From positions 103,832-167,831 of the forward strand of contig LIUM01000040.1 in NCBI GenBank assembly GCA_001462345.1: a stretch of 64,000 nt of DNA. Reading direction: 5' to 3'. How positions within the stretch are numbered: position 1 is the first letter of the stretch; each line of letters begins with the position of its first letter. Under the pieces are notes generated by a model, which was given only the letters and a program-made list of their open reading frames with translations, had not been told where the DNA came from and searched no databases. The stretch comes from Fibrobacteria bacterium AD312 (GTDB taxonomy: Bacteria; Fibrobacterota; Fibrobacteria; Fibrobacterales; Fibrobacteraceae). Positions 27,554 to 35,838 of this stretch are shown in pieces. A program made the translations under genes and the position numbers.

Positions 27554-27928
27554 ATGGAAAAGTTGAATTCGCAAAGATCCTTCATCGGCGTACTCTTGCT
27601 AAATATCATTACATTTGGTATCTATGGATGCTATTTAGTCTATGCTATGGCAAGAGAAGTTAATTTGTCTTGTGCTGCAGATGGAAAGAAAACCAATGGA
27701 CTTATTGTTATGTTTCTTCTTTCTATCATCACATTTGGTATTTATAGCTTTATTTGGTTGTTCCAAATTTCTAATCGTATGAAAAATGCAGGAGCAAACA
27801 TTGATGGCGGTAATATATTGCTTTGGAACATCTTAGGCTCTTTCATCATTGTAGGGCCTTTCATTGCAATGTATAAAATCATCAACGCCTTGAATTTTGT
27901 AAATGATCATTACAACACCTCACACTAA
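27554..27928 (+). CDS. DUF4234-type membrane protein
   Basis: Of 124 residues with three to four membrane helices. The repeated motif LLNIITFGIYGCYLVY and LLSIITFGIYSFIWLF is the DUF4234 hallmark, followed by RMKNAGANIDGGN and a last hydrophobic segment. AAAGGAG lies 5-6 nt before the ATG. Forms an operon with the TM2 gene. No enzymatic motif; function unknown. Confidence 0.85.
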   Translation: MEKLNSQRSFIGVLLLNIITFGIYGCYLVYAMAREVNLSCAADGKKTNGLIVMFLLSIITFGIYSFIWLFQISNRMKNAGANIDGGNILLWNILGSFIIVGPFIAMYKIINALNFVNDHYNTSH

Positions 27929-27940
27929 GTTTTGATCAAA

Positions 27941-27985
27941 ATTCTAAAAAAACTAGCTCAGTGATTCGCTAGTTTTTTTAGAATT
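27941..27985 (+). terminator. Terminator of the TM2-DUF4234 operon
   Basis: A perfect 17-bp inverted repeat (ATTCTAAAAAAACTAGC with its complement) with a 9-nt loop and T-rich 3' arm, starting 12 bp past the stop codon. Confidence 0.92.
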
Positions 27986-28111
27986 TTCAATTTTTGAGGG
28001 GGATTTTTTAAGTGTGGCCTTGGGTGTCCACACTTGTGGATTTTTTTTTGTGCTCAAAAGAGGGGAGAAACTTATTTTAGAGTCGTGTTTGTGCCTAAAA
28101 AGGGAGTTTTT

Positions 28112-29464
28112 ATGAAAAAACGGATGGCTTTTGGTGTTGCCTGTGTATTGAGTGTAGCGATTAGTTCTGCTTTTACTATTAATCCTAATCCTATTGTAAG
28201 TAGTGGTGCTTTAGCTTATGCAAATGGATCTTCGTCGACTTATTTAACCGACGGCAACTTACTGAATTGGAAATCTGTAAATGCAAAAGATATCGCTATT
28301 CAAGTGACCGCAGGGCCATCAAAACTTTTCATCCATTGGGAATCTTTTGGGGATTGCGCGTGGGCGACTGATTTTACCACAGGTTGTGGCCATAGTGGCA
28401 CTGCTTTTAAGAATTTTAAAATCATGACCTCTGCAAATTCTACCAATGGCCAAGATGGCGATTGGGAAGAAGCTTTAGAAATCAAGGATAACCCAGTCAT
28501 GGCACGAGGTGTGACTATTGATTTTACAGGAAAATCTTGGTTTCGCATGGTTGGCACAGAAGAATCTGGCCCTTTATTAGAAATCGAAGCTTTTGATGTG
28601 AGTAATGGTGGTAATGACACCTGGTTTTTTATGGGAACAAGCATTAGCCAAATGGGTATCAAACAACAAGATGATGACCAATCTAAAACAATGGCAGACT
28701 GGATTCATGAAAAGTACCCACAATATAATCCAGCGATGTTACGAGGTGGAATCGGTTGCATCAATAGCACAGAAGTCGTTGCTCATTTAAGCGAATACCT
28801 TGCTTATGCAGGGAACGTAAAATTTTGGGCCATTGAAATGGGGACTAATGACGCCTGGGGTGGTGGCGATTGGAATTTAGAGACTTTCCGAAAAAACATG
28901 CAGACTATTATTGATTCTGCAAAGGCTCATAATATTGTTCCCATTTTAGCTCGAATCATCGCGACCGATTCTGCAAAAGCCCAGTGGCAAATTAACCCTA
29001 AATTTTTAGAAGCTATTGATAGCTTAACCGTTCAAAATAAATTGCCTAAAGGCCCTGATTTATACACTTATTTCCGAGAACACCCAGAATTATTAGCAAG
29101 TGATGGCGTTCATCCTAATGGAGAAACAGGTGGCGGTCACATGATACACCAACTCTGGGCCGAAGCGCTTTACCCTCTATACGAAAATGAATCGGGTAGC
29201 GGAGAAGTAAAAATAATAACACAAAACACTACTCATTTAAAAGAGCAACAAGTCCGTGTTCAAGGTCGTACCATAAGGATTATCGGGGCACTAGAGCCTG
29301 AATTCAAAGTTATGCTACTAAACCCTATTGGTCAAGTTTTAGAAACTCATAAAATAAAAAGCACAGATAACGTAGAATTCAAAACAAATGCTCCAACAGG
29401 CAATTACATTCTTGTTATTCGGGGGCAAAGTAATGCTATCACGACACAAGTGACGATTAAGTAA
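28112..29464 (+). CDS. Secreted SGNH-type carbohydrate esterase with N-terminal beta domain
   Basis: Start at the ATG at 28112 (450 residues): AGGGAG five bases upstream and a clean signal peptide (MKKRMAFGVACVLSVAISSAFT). Residues about 25-165 form a discoidin/CBM-like beta domain ending SGPLLEIEAFDVS. Residues about 170-370 are an SGNH hydrolase: the block-I Ser in FFMGTSIS (about 177), a Gly in block II, MGTNDAWGG as block III, and DGVHPNGE with the Asp/His pair. A C-terminal sorting-type domain with MLLNPIGQVLETH and TGNYILVIRG ends the protein. Probable acetyl-ester removal from hemicellulose or pectin; exact substrate unknown. Confidence 0.85.
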   Translation: MKKRMAFGVACVLSVAISSAFTINPNPIVSSGALAYANGSSSTYLTDGNLLNWKSVNAKDIAIQVTAGPSKLFIHWESFGDCAWATDFTTGCGHSGTAFKNFKIMTSANSTNGQDGDWEEALEIKDNPVMARGVTIDFTGKSWFRMVGTEESGPLLEIEAFDVSNGGNDTWFFMGTSISQMGIKQQDDDQSKTMADWIHEKYPQYNPAMLRGGIGCINSTEVVAHLSEYLAYAGNVKFWAIEMGTNDAWGGGDWNLETFRKNMQTIIDSAKAHNIVPILARIIATDSAKAQWQINPKFLEAIDSLTVQNKLPKGPDLYTYFREHPELLASDGVHPNGETGGGHMIHQLWAEALYPLYENESGSGEVKIITQNTTHLKEQQVRVQGRTIRIIGALEPEFKVMLLNPIGQVLETHKIKSTDNVEFKTNAPTGNYILVIRGQSNAITTQVTIK

Positions 29465-29867
29465 AAAACTTTTATAAAAAATAGGCCTTGCGATATAGTG
29501 TTCCTGAAAATTGGGACGTTTGAATCCGCAGGGCTTTTTTTGTGGAAACATTTTTTTCGAAATGAAAATAAAACATTGTGAATGAAAATAAAACCTTGCG
29601 GTGAATGCCCCTAAAAAGTGGAGTATTTTAATTGGCTTTTTTCCCAAACAAAAAAAGGAGCTCTTGCTTACGAAAGAGCCCCTTATAAATAGAATGTGAT
29701 GGATTATGATTAATTAGCGTTGTACCAGATATCGTGTAATTTGCAGTAGCAGATGCATCTGATTTGTAAGTAAAATAATGATTTGCATCTTTGTCTGAGC
29801 CAAGAACAACATTTTTTTGTAATCTAATTTTTTTAGAATATATTAAATGCAGTTATTTGAGGTGTCT
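29465..29867. other. Intergenic region with a possible coding relic
   Basis: About 400 bp. The minus strand of 29655-29815 reads openly with a protein-like pattern (VVLGSDKDANHYFTYKSDAS, then TISGTTLINHNPS) but has no start or end, so it may be a fragment of a secreted protein gene. GAATGAAAATAAAAC occurs twice around 29560-29600. The hairpin GGAGCTCTT/AAGAGCCCC at about 29657-29682 is imperfect. A ribosome site GAGG precedes the pectate lyase start. Confidence 0.35.
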
Positions 29868-31565
29868 ATGTGTAAAAAGTTCTTATTTGTGCTACTTACC
29901 TTGTGGGTGGGCCAGGCGTTCGGTGCCGTTTATTATGTGGCTGTTGACGGAAATGACAGTAATATGGGTTCAAAGGACAAACCCTTTGCAACGCTTAAAA
30001 AAGCAAACGTCGTAGTAAATGCGGGCGATACCGTATGGATTCGTGGCGGTGTCTATGAAATGCACGATACCACTTATTGCGAACGTGCCAGGATGTCTGC
30101 GGGTGTTTTGCTCACCACAAGCGGCGAAAGTGATGATAAACGCATCCATTACTTTGCATACCCAGGGGAACGCCCCATTTTCGATGGCACTAAACTTTTG
30201 ATTGGCCAGGCACTCGACAAGACGAATTCATCGACGGACTTGGAATATACCGCTGGTATTTTGATTTACGCCAGTTACCTGCACTTGAAGGGGATTGAAG
30301 TTCGCAACGTTCCCATGAAGTACAATTCGAACTCGGGCGTTTACGTGACGCGATGCAGGCACGTTATTTTGGAACAGATGGAAAGCCACCACAATGCGGG
30401 TCCTGGATTCTTCGTAAACGAAGGGGGGACAGAACCTGGCGGCGGTCATTATTTTCTCAACTGCGACGCCCACGACAACTACGACCCCGACGGGCGCCAG
30501 GGCGACGGTGAAAATGCCGACGGTTTTGGCGTACATTATCAAGAACCCGGTTTTGGTGACACCACCAAGTTCTATGGATGCCGTGCTTGGTGGAATAGCG
30601 ATGACGGCTTCGACTTTATTAATCAGGAATTCCCCGTGGTTATGGAGAACAGTTATGCCATGGGAAATGGTTACAGCGATTACGGGACCCAAAAGCCGCC
30701 AAGTGGCAATGGCTACGGCATTAAGATGGGGGAAAGCAAGACGGGCAAGGGGCACCATCTCATCAAGTATTGCGTTGCCTGGAAAAATAGGGCTTCAGGT
30801 TTTTATGCAAATTACACCAGTGCCGGAAGCAAATGGCTTAACAATACTTCCTACCAAAATGAAGACCGTTCCTTTAATATGGCCTCTAAGACATACGACT
30901 CCGAAGGTAGAGAAACTGCCGACGTCGCCCCTTTGACGGGCGACAACGCACATGTGCTGAAAAACAACATTGCCTATCCGAACACGCTTTCCCAAATTGG
31001 GGAATGCTGGTTTAAAAGCGCCACTGTCGATGAGAAAGTTGAGTGCGCTGCGGGTGAAAACAACACCTGGAACTTGAAATTGGATTTAACGGAATCGGAT
31101 TTTTTGAGCCTCGATGACCCGAGCATGACCGTGACTGGCCAAGACCTCTCAAAGATTGCGGGAATGCTTGGCCCGCGCAAGGCTGACGGCAGTTTGCCGG
31201 ACGTTGATTTTTTGAAACTCAAGGAGGGGAGCCGCGCCATTGACAAAGGCGAGGATCTCGGGTTCCCTTATGCAGGTGCTGCTTCCGATTTAGGTGCTTT
31301 TGAATACGGTTTGCCAGTTTCAAGTAGTTCTATCGCAGGCATGTCGTCTAGTGGCACTACTTCTATCGCAAACAATTTAGGCTATTCTGTAGAAACATCG
31401 ACTTCTGCAAGTGTGTTTGACATGCAAGGACGCTACTTGGGAAGTTTCCAGGTACAACTGCTGCATGGTGGAAACATAGTCGATGCTTTGCAAGCAAAGT
31501 TCAAAAATCCAGGCGCATACTTGGTCCGATACGAACATAAAACACAAAGAGTAAATGTAAAGTAG
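29868..31565 (+). CDS. Secreted PL9-type pectate lyase (right-handed beta-helix)
   Basis: Likely cleaves polygalacturonate by beta-elimination. Start at the ATG at 29868 (565 residues) with GAGG seven bases upstream; MCKKFLFVLLTLWVGQAFG is a signal peptide. The opening YYVAVDGNDSNMGSKDKPFATLKKA is the standard start of PL9/DUF1565 beta-helix proteins. The helix runs to about 450 with NSDDGFD and NGYGIKMG, where the Lys is the candidate catalytic base, and YCVAWKNRASGFYANY. A short Ser-rich linker (SSSSIAGMSSSG) and a sorting-type C-terminus follow. Codon use is visibly more G/C-rich than the neighbours, which suggests recent transfer or a different origin. Confidence 0.87.
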   Translation: MCKKFLFVLLTLWVGQAFGAVYYVAVDGNDSNMGSKDKPFATLKKANVVVNAGDTVWIRGGVYEMHDTTYCERARMSAGVLLTTSGESDDKRIHYFAYPGERPIFDGTKLLIGQALDKTNSSTDLEYTAGILIYASYLHLKGIEVRNVPMKYNSNSGVYVTRCRHVILEQMESHHNAGPGFFVNEGGTEPGGGHYFLNCDAHDNYDPDGRQGDGENADGFGVHYQEPGFGDTTKFYGCRAWWNSDDGFDFINQEFPVVMENSYAMGNGYSDYGTQKPPSGNGYGIKMGESKTGKGHHLIKYCVAWKNRASGFYANYTSAGSKWLNNTSYQNEDRSFNMASKTYDSEGRETADVAPLTGDNAHVLKNNIAYPNTLSQIGECWFKSATVDEKVECAAGENNTWNLKLDLTESDFLSLDDPSMTVTGQDLSKIAGMLGPRKADGSLPDVDFLKLKEGSRAIDKGEDLGFPYAGAASDLGAFEYGLPVSSSSIAGMSSSGTTSIANNLGYSVETSTSASVFDMQGRYLGSFQVQLLHGGNIVDALQAKFKNPGAYLVRYEHKTQRVNVK

Positions 31566-31584
31566 AGACTAGTTATGCGTATTA

Positions 31585-31668
31585 AAAATTTTCGCAGTTC
31601 AGATTATTGAACAAATAAACGCTTAAAGAAAAAGATCGGTTTTGTAGCCGGTCTTTTTTTTATTGAGA
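31585..31668 (+). repeat. Repeated terminator element, copy A
   Basis: Contains GTTCAGATTATTGAACAAATAAA followed by the AAGATCGG/CCGGTCTT hairpin and T8. About 75 bp of related sequence lies at 34335-34400. The hairpin probably ends the pectate lyase transcript. Confidence 0.6.
31632..31661 (+). terminator. Terminator after the pectate lyase gene
   Basis: AAGATCGG pairs with CCGGTCTT (8 bp, one G-U), 8-nt loop, T8 tail. Confidence 0.85.
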
Positions 31669-32012
31669 AAATGTGAATTTGAAAAAAAATCAAAATGTTG
31701 GGTTCGATGACCGCTCTTTTTAAAATTGAAAATACATGTTATAATGGAAAAGTGAGCTTAAAAATCAGGATTTTTTAACGAAAAGTAAGGCTTGAAACAC
31801 CACATTTTTAAGCCCTTGTAATTACGTGTAATAATGGAAAAAAGGGGTTGAAAATAAAGATTTACAATAACATCAGTATTAAAAGTCAAGTTTATTTGCT
31901 TTGGTCAAATACGTTGACATATTGTCCACAGCAACAGTAGCGTACCGTAAAATTTTGCATGTGCTAAAAAGTAGTTTAAATGTGGTTTTGGTATAAAAAA
32001 AGGAGTTAGACT

Positions 32013-33230
32013 ATGAAGTCTAGATATTTTGGTATGGCTGTGGTTGCTTTAAGCACCTTTGTCTTTGTAAACTGCGGTAACGAATCTGGTCCTGTAGACC
32101 CTAACGTCACTGGTGATCTTTTATCCAGTTCCAGTGAAGAAGTTCTTTTTCCGCCTCTTTCCAGTGGTAGTGAACTACCGTTTGATGTTTCCAGCTCTTC
32201 TGGAGATGCTTTTTATTCCTCTTCCGAAGAATTCCCTTTATCTTCTGGAGAAATTCCTTTATCTTCCGAAGGTGTCGTAGTTTCTTCCTCATCCGAAGTT
32301 CCTGTAAGCTCTAGCAGCGAGATTATTCCAGTAAGCTCCAGTAGCGAGATTATTCCAGTAAGTTCAAGCAGCGAGATTATTCCAGTAAGTTCAAGCAGCG
32401 AAGTGGTTGTTCCTACAGGTATTTACCTTGCCAACGACAAGGATGAAAATGAAAACTATATGCAAGTGGAATACAAAATTAATACTGGCTTTGACGGCGG
32501 AGGCATTCTTGCCTACCCGAAGAATCTTTCTACTACCCAGAAGCATGGTATTGTGGTTTGGGGCCCAGGTGGTGGAACCGCGCCAAGTGCTTACGAAGGT
32601 ATTATCCGTCGTTTAGCTTCTCACGGCTTTGTGGTCATCGCCCTCAAGGAATCTCCAGGTAATGCTAGCCAGGCAAAGGCTGCTATAGACTGGCTCGAAA
32701 ATAAGAACAATACTGCTACCGATCCTTTCTACCAGAAACTAGACATGTCTAAAGTCGGTTGCTCTGGTCACTCCATGGGAGGCTTGGAATCGGAACAGGC
32801 ATTAATTCAAGATAGTCGCGTGATTACCGCCATAATGAATAATAGTGGCGACTTAGGTCACACAGCGATGTCTAAGGTCAGCCCTCAAAAGACTATTGCT
32901 ATTGTCTATGGTGAAGGTGGCATGGAACGTCCAAACGCAGTCGCTGACTACAATAACGCAGGCGTCAAGGCTCCTGCATGCCTCATTAAGATGACAGGAG
33001 GTCAAGGTACAGAGTGTGCTGCTGATTATCAGGGAGGTCCACAAGAGTGCGGTTGGGGTCACGGTTCTGGTTCTTGGGGCGGTATGGCTGCCACTGTGGC
33101 TTGGATGCGCTGGCATCTTGGCGGCGAAGACTTCCGCAAGGCAGACTTCGTTGGCTCAAATGGTGCTTATATCAATGGTCCAATCATTGGTGAACAAGGT
33201 TACTGGAAGGGAACCTGCAAAAACTTCTAA
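32013..33230 (+). CDS. Lipoprotein alpha/beta hydrolase with Ser-rich linker
   Basis: A 405-residue surface lipoprotein. The N-terminal signal ends in a lipobox-like FVFVNC with Cys21. Residues about 35-133 are a Ser-rich linker with a SSSSEIIPV repeat, typical of Fibrobacter secreted enzymes. The catalytic domain spans about 140-405: an oxyanion-type VVWGPGGG, nucleophile Ser254 in GHSMGG, and a likely catalytic His in the Gly-rich WGHGSGSWGG region near the C-terminus. It resembles cutinase/PHB-depolymerase-like or acetyl/feruloyl esterase folds; which ester it cuts cannot be told. GAAGGAG-like AAAGGAG precedes the ATG. Confidence 0.82.
   Translation: MKSRYFGMAVVALSTFVFVNCGNESGPVDPNVTGDLLSSSSEEVLFPPLSSGSELPFDVSSSSGDAFYSSSEEFPLSSGEIPLSSEGVVVSSSSEVPVSSSSEIIPVSSSSEIIPVSSSSEIIPVSSSSEVVVPTGIYLANDKDENENYMQVEYKINTGFDGGGILAYPKNLSTTQKHGIVVWGPGGGTAPSAYEGIIRRLASHGFVVIALKESPGNASQAKAAIDWLENKNNTATDPFYQKLDMSKVGCSGHSMGGLESEQALIQDSRVITAIMNNSGDLGHTAMSKVSPQKTIAIVYGEGGMERPNAVADYNNAGVKAPACLIKMTGGQGTECAADYQGGPQECGWGHGSGSWGGMAATVAWMRWHLGGEDFRKADFVGSNGAYINGPIIGEQGYWKGTCKNF
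32316..32396 (+). repeat. Three tandem 27-bp repeats in the Ser-rich linker
   Basis: Three copies starting AGCGAGATTATTCCAGTAAG encode SSSEIIPVS. Copies 2 and 3 are identical; copy 1 differs at two or three bases, as expected for recent slippage. Confidence 0.9.
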
Positions 33231-33252
33231 TTCTCTTTTGTACATTTAATAG

Positions 33253-33286
33253 AAACGCTTTGGTCACCACCAAGGCGTTTTTTTAT
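33253..33286 (+). terminator. Terminator after the lipoprotein esterase gene
   Basis: AAACGCTTTGGT pairs with ACCAAGGCGTTT (12 bp, one G-T), 4-nt loop, T-run. Confidence 0.9.
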
Positions 33287-33287
33287 T

Positions 33288-33962
33288 TCACCAAAGATAA
33301 CCAACGGAAGCACCTAATTGAATAGGAGTGAGCCACTCGATTGATGGTGTTCGAAACAGCATCAGGCCTCCGTTTAAACTCAAACCTACTTTTATCGCAT
33401 TAATCCGAATTCCAATCTGTAGGCTTACTGGAATAGAAAGGCCTAGATAATCTACCCAAATATCTGGTGGTGGCTCCCAATCGTCACATGATGTTGGCCA
33501 AAGTTCAATCAAAGAATATTCACTGCAATCTTCATAGTTTTCATTGTAATGCAACCATACAAGACCAAGCCCTATCATTGATGACGTGTATCCATATTTA
33601 TAAAGTGTTTGCCTAAAAATCACTCCAGACACCGAATACAAGTTGTGATTACTATTACTTTTTGTCACACGATTGGCCAATAAATGTGTTCCCATCTGTA
33701 CACCATACCAGAAATGTTCGCTATGACGAATTTTATATGATAACGCCAATTCTAGATCGATTAATGCCAAAAAGAGCAACGGCCCAAGTTTTACATCTGC
33801 TTGGATTTCCTTCATTGGAACTTTTGTCTCTTGCGCATACAATGGAACTGAATTATTTGGTTCTTCTGGTTGCAATGGAACTGAATCTTTTATCTCTTGC
33901 GCATACAATGGAGCACAAACTGTGATAATACTTAGCATTACTATAAATACACGTTTTCTCAT
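33288..33962 (-). CDS. Exported outer-membrane-like protein of unknown function
   Basis: Start at the ATG at 33962 (224 residues), six bases after GGAG; the upstream TTG lies within the ribosome site itself. MRKRVFIVMLSIITVCAPLYAQ is a signal peptide. Residues about 22-60 contain an imperfect duplication of PLYAQE plus Val/Pro-rich sequence, so the exported part has a short repeat after the cleavage site. The rest alternates hydrophobic and polar residues and ends in an aromatic residue (ASVGYLW), as expected for a small beta-barrel. No family recognised. Convergent with the esterase gene. Confidence 0.7.
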   Translation of the reverse strand: MRKRVFIVMLSIITVCAPLYAQEIKDSVPLQPEEPNNSVPLYAQETKVPMKEIQADVKLGPLLFLALIDLELALSYKIRHSEHFWYGVQMGTHLLANRVTKSNSNHNLYSVSGVIFRQTLYKYGYTSSMIGLGLVWLHYNENYEDCSEYSLIELWPTSCDDWEPPPDIWVDYLGLSIPVSLQIGIRINAIKVGLSLNGGLMLFRTPSIEWLTPIQLGASVGYLW

Positions 33963-34634
33963 CATGCTCTCCAAAATGATGAAACATAACCTTAAAATAG
34001 ATATATAATTTGTATTGAATTATTGCAACAGAACTATATACCAGAATTATGCCGTAAGCCTTTGTGGAAAGCTAAAAGAGAGCTAAAAACAAGGGATTTT
34101 TGTGGAGAACAACATTAGTGCTAAAATAGATACAGCAAAAATAAAGCGATAAACATTACAAGCATAAAAATCCTTTCCACAGACAAGCGTAAAACTGTGG
34201 GATGTACTACACAAATGTACACTAAAATATAAGTTTAGTCAATATGGAAAAGCGTTTTTTTTCACTAAACCCAAAAAAGTTAGAAAAACGAGTAAAAACA
34301 CCTTAAATTAGGTTGGAAAAGCGGGCGTGCCATTTTTTCGCTGTTCAAATCATTGAATGAATAAAGAAAGATCGGTTTTTGCTGGTCTTTTTTTATTGGG
34401 GCAGTGTAAAAAAAAACTTTTTTTTCGGCGAAATGTAGGGCTCAATGTGCAACATTTTTTAAACCCCAAAAGTTGGGAAAGCGGTGAGCCTTGTTGCTTT
34501 TTGTAAAAGAATGTAAAAACAAGATCTTGTTGAAAACAAATAGCTTGAAAAAATCGTGTATAGCATAGTGATGAGTAAAACATCATTTTAAAAATATGTT
34601 ATAAATAAAAAATATTGCAAAAAGAGTATTATGT
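33963..34634. other. Intergenic region before the BrnT-like relic
   Basis: About 670 bp without a convincing gene. It holds the second copy of the repeated terminator element (34335-34400) and several short inverted repeats such as TGTACTACACAAATGTAC near 34202. No further coding signal was seen on either strand. Confidence 0.45.
34335..34400 (+). repeat. Repeated terminator element, copy B
   Basis: GTTCAAATCATTGAATGAATAAA followed by AAGATCGG, a short loop and GGTCTTTTTTT, matching the copy at 31585-31668. No gene on the plus strand ends just before it, so it is probably the end of a lost gene. Confidence 0.55.
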
Positions 34635-34908
34635 ATGTATATTGTATATACGTGTGAAAAAGTTAAATTTGACCTTCAAAAAGCCATCCTTGTCAAAGAA
34701 AAACATGGGATTGATATGGAGGCCGTAAGGCAAGAAATTCTGGCTGGGCGTTTTGATATTGAGAATGTTCTTGGTTTTGATAGATGGTTATGTTCACTGC
34801 GTGCCTTACGTTGTTGAAGCGGATGAAACATATTTCCTCAAAACAGCTTTTAAGAGCAGAATGTATCAAAAGAGGTATGAAAATGGCGAAATCAAAATTT
34901 GTAGATGA
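34635..34908 (+). pseudogene. Frameshifted BrnT-like toxin
   Basis: The first frame gives about 45 residues (VKFDLQKAILVKEKHGID, then MEAVRQEILAG), the usual BrnT-type opening. From about 34771 the next frame continues LVLIDGYVHCVPYVVEADET and YFLKTAFKSR to a TGA at 34906, the expected toxin C-terminus. One or two bases have been lost or gained near 34765-34772. BrnT family members are RNase-like toxins; here the protein cannot be made whole unless the frame is shifted. The antitoxin gene overlaps its end. Confidence 0.7.
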
Positions 34909-35170
34909 GCTGATTGACAATGAAGAAAGAGCTCTCATGGATGCGATTGAAAAAGGTAAAACCAAACCTATTCCGCACGATGAAAAGGAGCGAATCAGAG
35001 CTGATATCATGATGGCCTCGTCAAAGAATATTACTATTCGTGTACAGTCTGAGGACTTGAAGGGAATTAAGGAAATGGCGAAAGCTGCAGGAATCCCGTA
35101 CCAGACCCTCATTAATTCCATTATTCATCGTTATGTGACTGGCGGTATCGTTTTCAAAATTGCTTTATAA
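34883..35170 (+). CDS. CopG/BrnA-type antitoxin
   Basis: A 95-residue protein starting at the ATG at 34883 with AGAGG seven bases upstream. The helix-rich N-terminus (KFVDELIDNEERALMDAIEK) is followed by a ribbon-helix-helix-like DNA-binding segment ITIRVQSEDLKGIKEMAKAA and IPYQTLINSIIHRYV. It overlaps the end of the decayed toxin gene in the toxin-antitoxin order seen for BrnTA. Its stop coincides with the junction to a duplicated sequence (35168), so the last few residues may be foreign. With no working toxin it is probably a leftover. Confidence 0.75.
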   Translation: MAKSKFVDELIDNEERALMDAIEKGKTKPIPHDEKERIRADIMMASSKNITIRVQSEDLKGIKEMAKAAGIPYQTLINSIIHRYVTGGIVFKIAL

Positions 35171-35365
35171 AAACAGGTGAAACGGGTGATGGCTTTACTG
35201 AGGACCATTGGATTTTTACAAAAGAACTCACGTTCTCCATTTATCCAGAGGAAACTACTTTGTGAAAGTAGTGCAGCGAAATGGAGTCGTGCGAACAGCG
35301 AAGCTAGTGAAGAAGTAAAGTAATTTTGTAAACTTCAGATCAGTCCTAAGAATGGGTAGCTGACG
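35168..35365 (+). repeat. Decayed duplicate of the 3' end of the GLUG-repeat gene
   Basis: Almost identical to 45161-45574 but with two internal deletions. One removes about 69 bp after AAAGA (45220). The other removes 145 bp between two copies of ATTTATCCA (45303 and 45448). The remaining parts differ at only a few bases. Homology includes non-coding DNA downstream of the GLUG gene, up to GCTGACG at 35365. Confidence 0.9.
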
Positions 35366-35371
35366 GTTATA

Positions 35372-35836
35372 TCAAAAAAAACGATTGACGAATTCTTGTG
35401 GAAATAAAACACAGTTTGCACCGAATTTTGGCAATAAGAGTTTAGATAGTCTGTTTTTTACTTGATTACCATTGTCATTTTGATATATAAGAACAATCAC
35501 TTGATTTGGGGTTCCAAAATGTACTTGAGATCTATTTACTTTTTCACTAACATCATTACTTTGAGACTCAATCTTTTTAATTGATCTTACATTAAATTTG
35601 AATTCTGTATAAATGTTCTTCTTTGATAATGTGGCAAAAATGGCATCTATAGTTTTGGGTGTTGGATTAATGTTTATGACAGCATCATCGCCAGAGATAC
35701 ATTGTTTTCCGTTAAGTTGATTAATAGAAGGACCACCGTTTACATCATTTGAAATGAGGTTAGCAAGATCCATTAAAGCAAAAGAACAATTATGACGATT
35801 CGCTAAAGCGTCTGTGTTTTGTTGATCAAATTTCAT
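35372..35836 (-). CDS. Small nuclease-like partner of the AAA ATPase
   Basis: A 154-residue protein encoded 2 bp after the ATPase gene. Around residues 60-85 it reads IDAIFATLSKKNIYTEFKFN, that is Asp-x-x-x-Phe, then Glu-Phe-Lys. This spacing is like the D...ExK core of small PD-(D/E)XK-type nucleases (for example CDAIF...IEFKNG proteins found beside ATPases). That resemblance is my inference from a short motif. No signal peptide or membrane segment. I do not recognise the family. Confidence 0.6.
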   Translation of the reverse strand: MKFDQQNTDALANRHNCSFALMDLANLISNDVNGGPSINQLNGKQCISGDDAVININPTPKTIDAIFATLSKKNIYTEFKFNVRSIKKIESQSNDVSEKVNRSQVHFGTPNQVIVLIYQNDNGNQVKNRLSKLLLPKFGANCVLFPQEFVNRFF

Positions 35837-35838
35837 TA

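Larger units (their letters stand above)
31566..32012. other. Intergenic region between pectate lyase and lipoprotein esterase
   Basis: About 450 bp with no gene. It holds a terminator (31632-31661) within a repeated element described separately, then two similar stretches containing TTATAATGGAAAA (near 31739) and GTAATAATGGAAAA (near 31828). A strong ribosome site AAGGAG precedes the next gene. Confidence 0.45.

Noticed and set aside
28034..28111. Earlier start of the SGNH esterase
   Set aside because: Signal peptide and ribosome site both support 28112.
29655..29815. Possible gene on the minus strand
   Set aside because: No start, no stop in a sensible place and no partner; kept only as a possible relic.
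30228..30936. Long open frames opposite and within the pectate lyase gene
   Set aside because: Shadows caused by its G/C-rich codons.
32316..32396. CRISPR-like array
   Set aside because: Repeats are in frame, contiguous and encode the Ser linker; there are no spacers.
34200..34260. Short inverted repeats as a possible origin or attachment site
   Set aside because: Repeats too short and imperfect to support any call.
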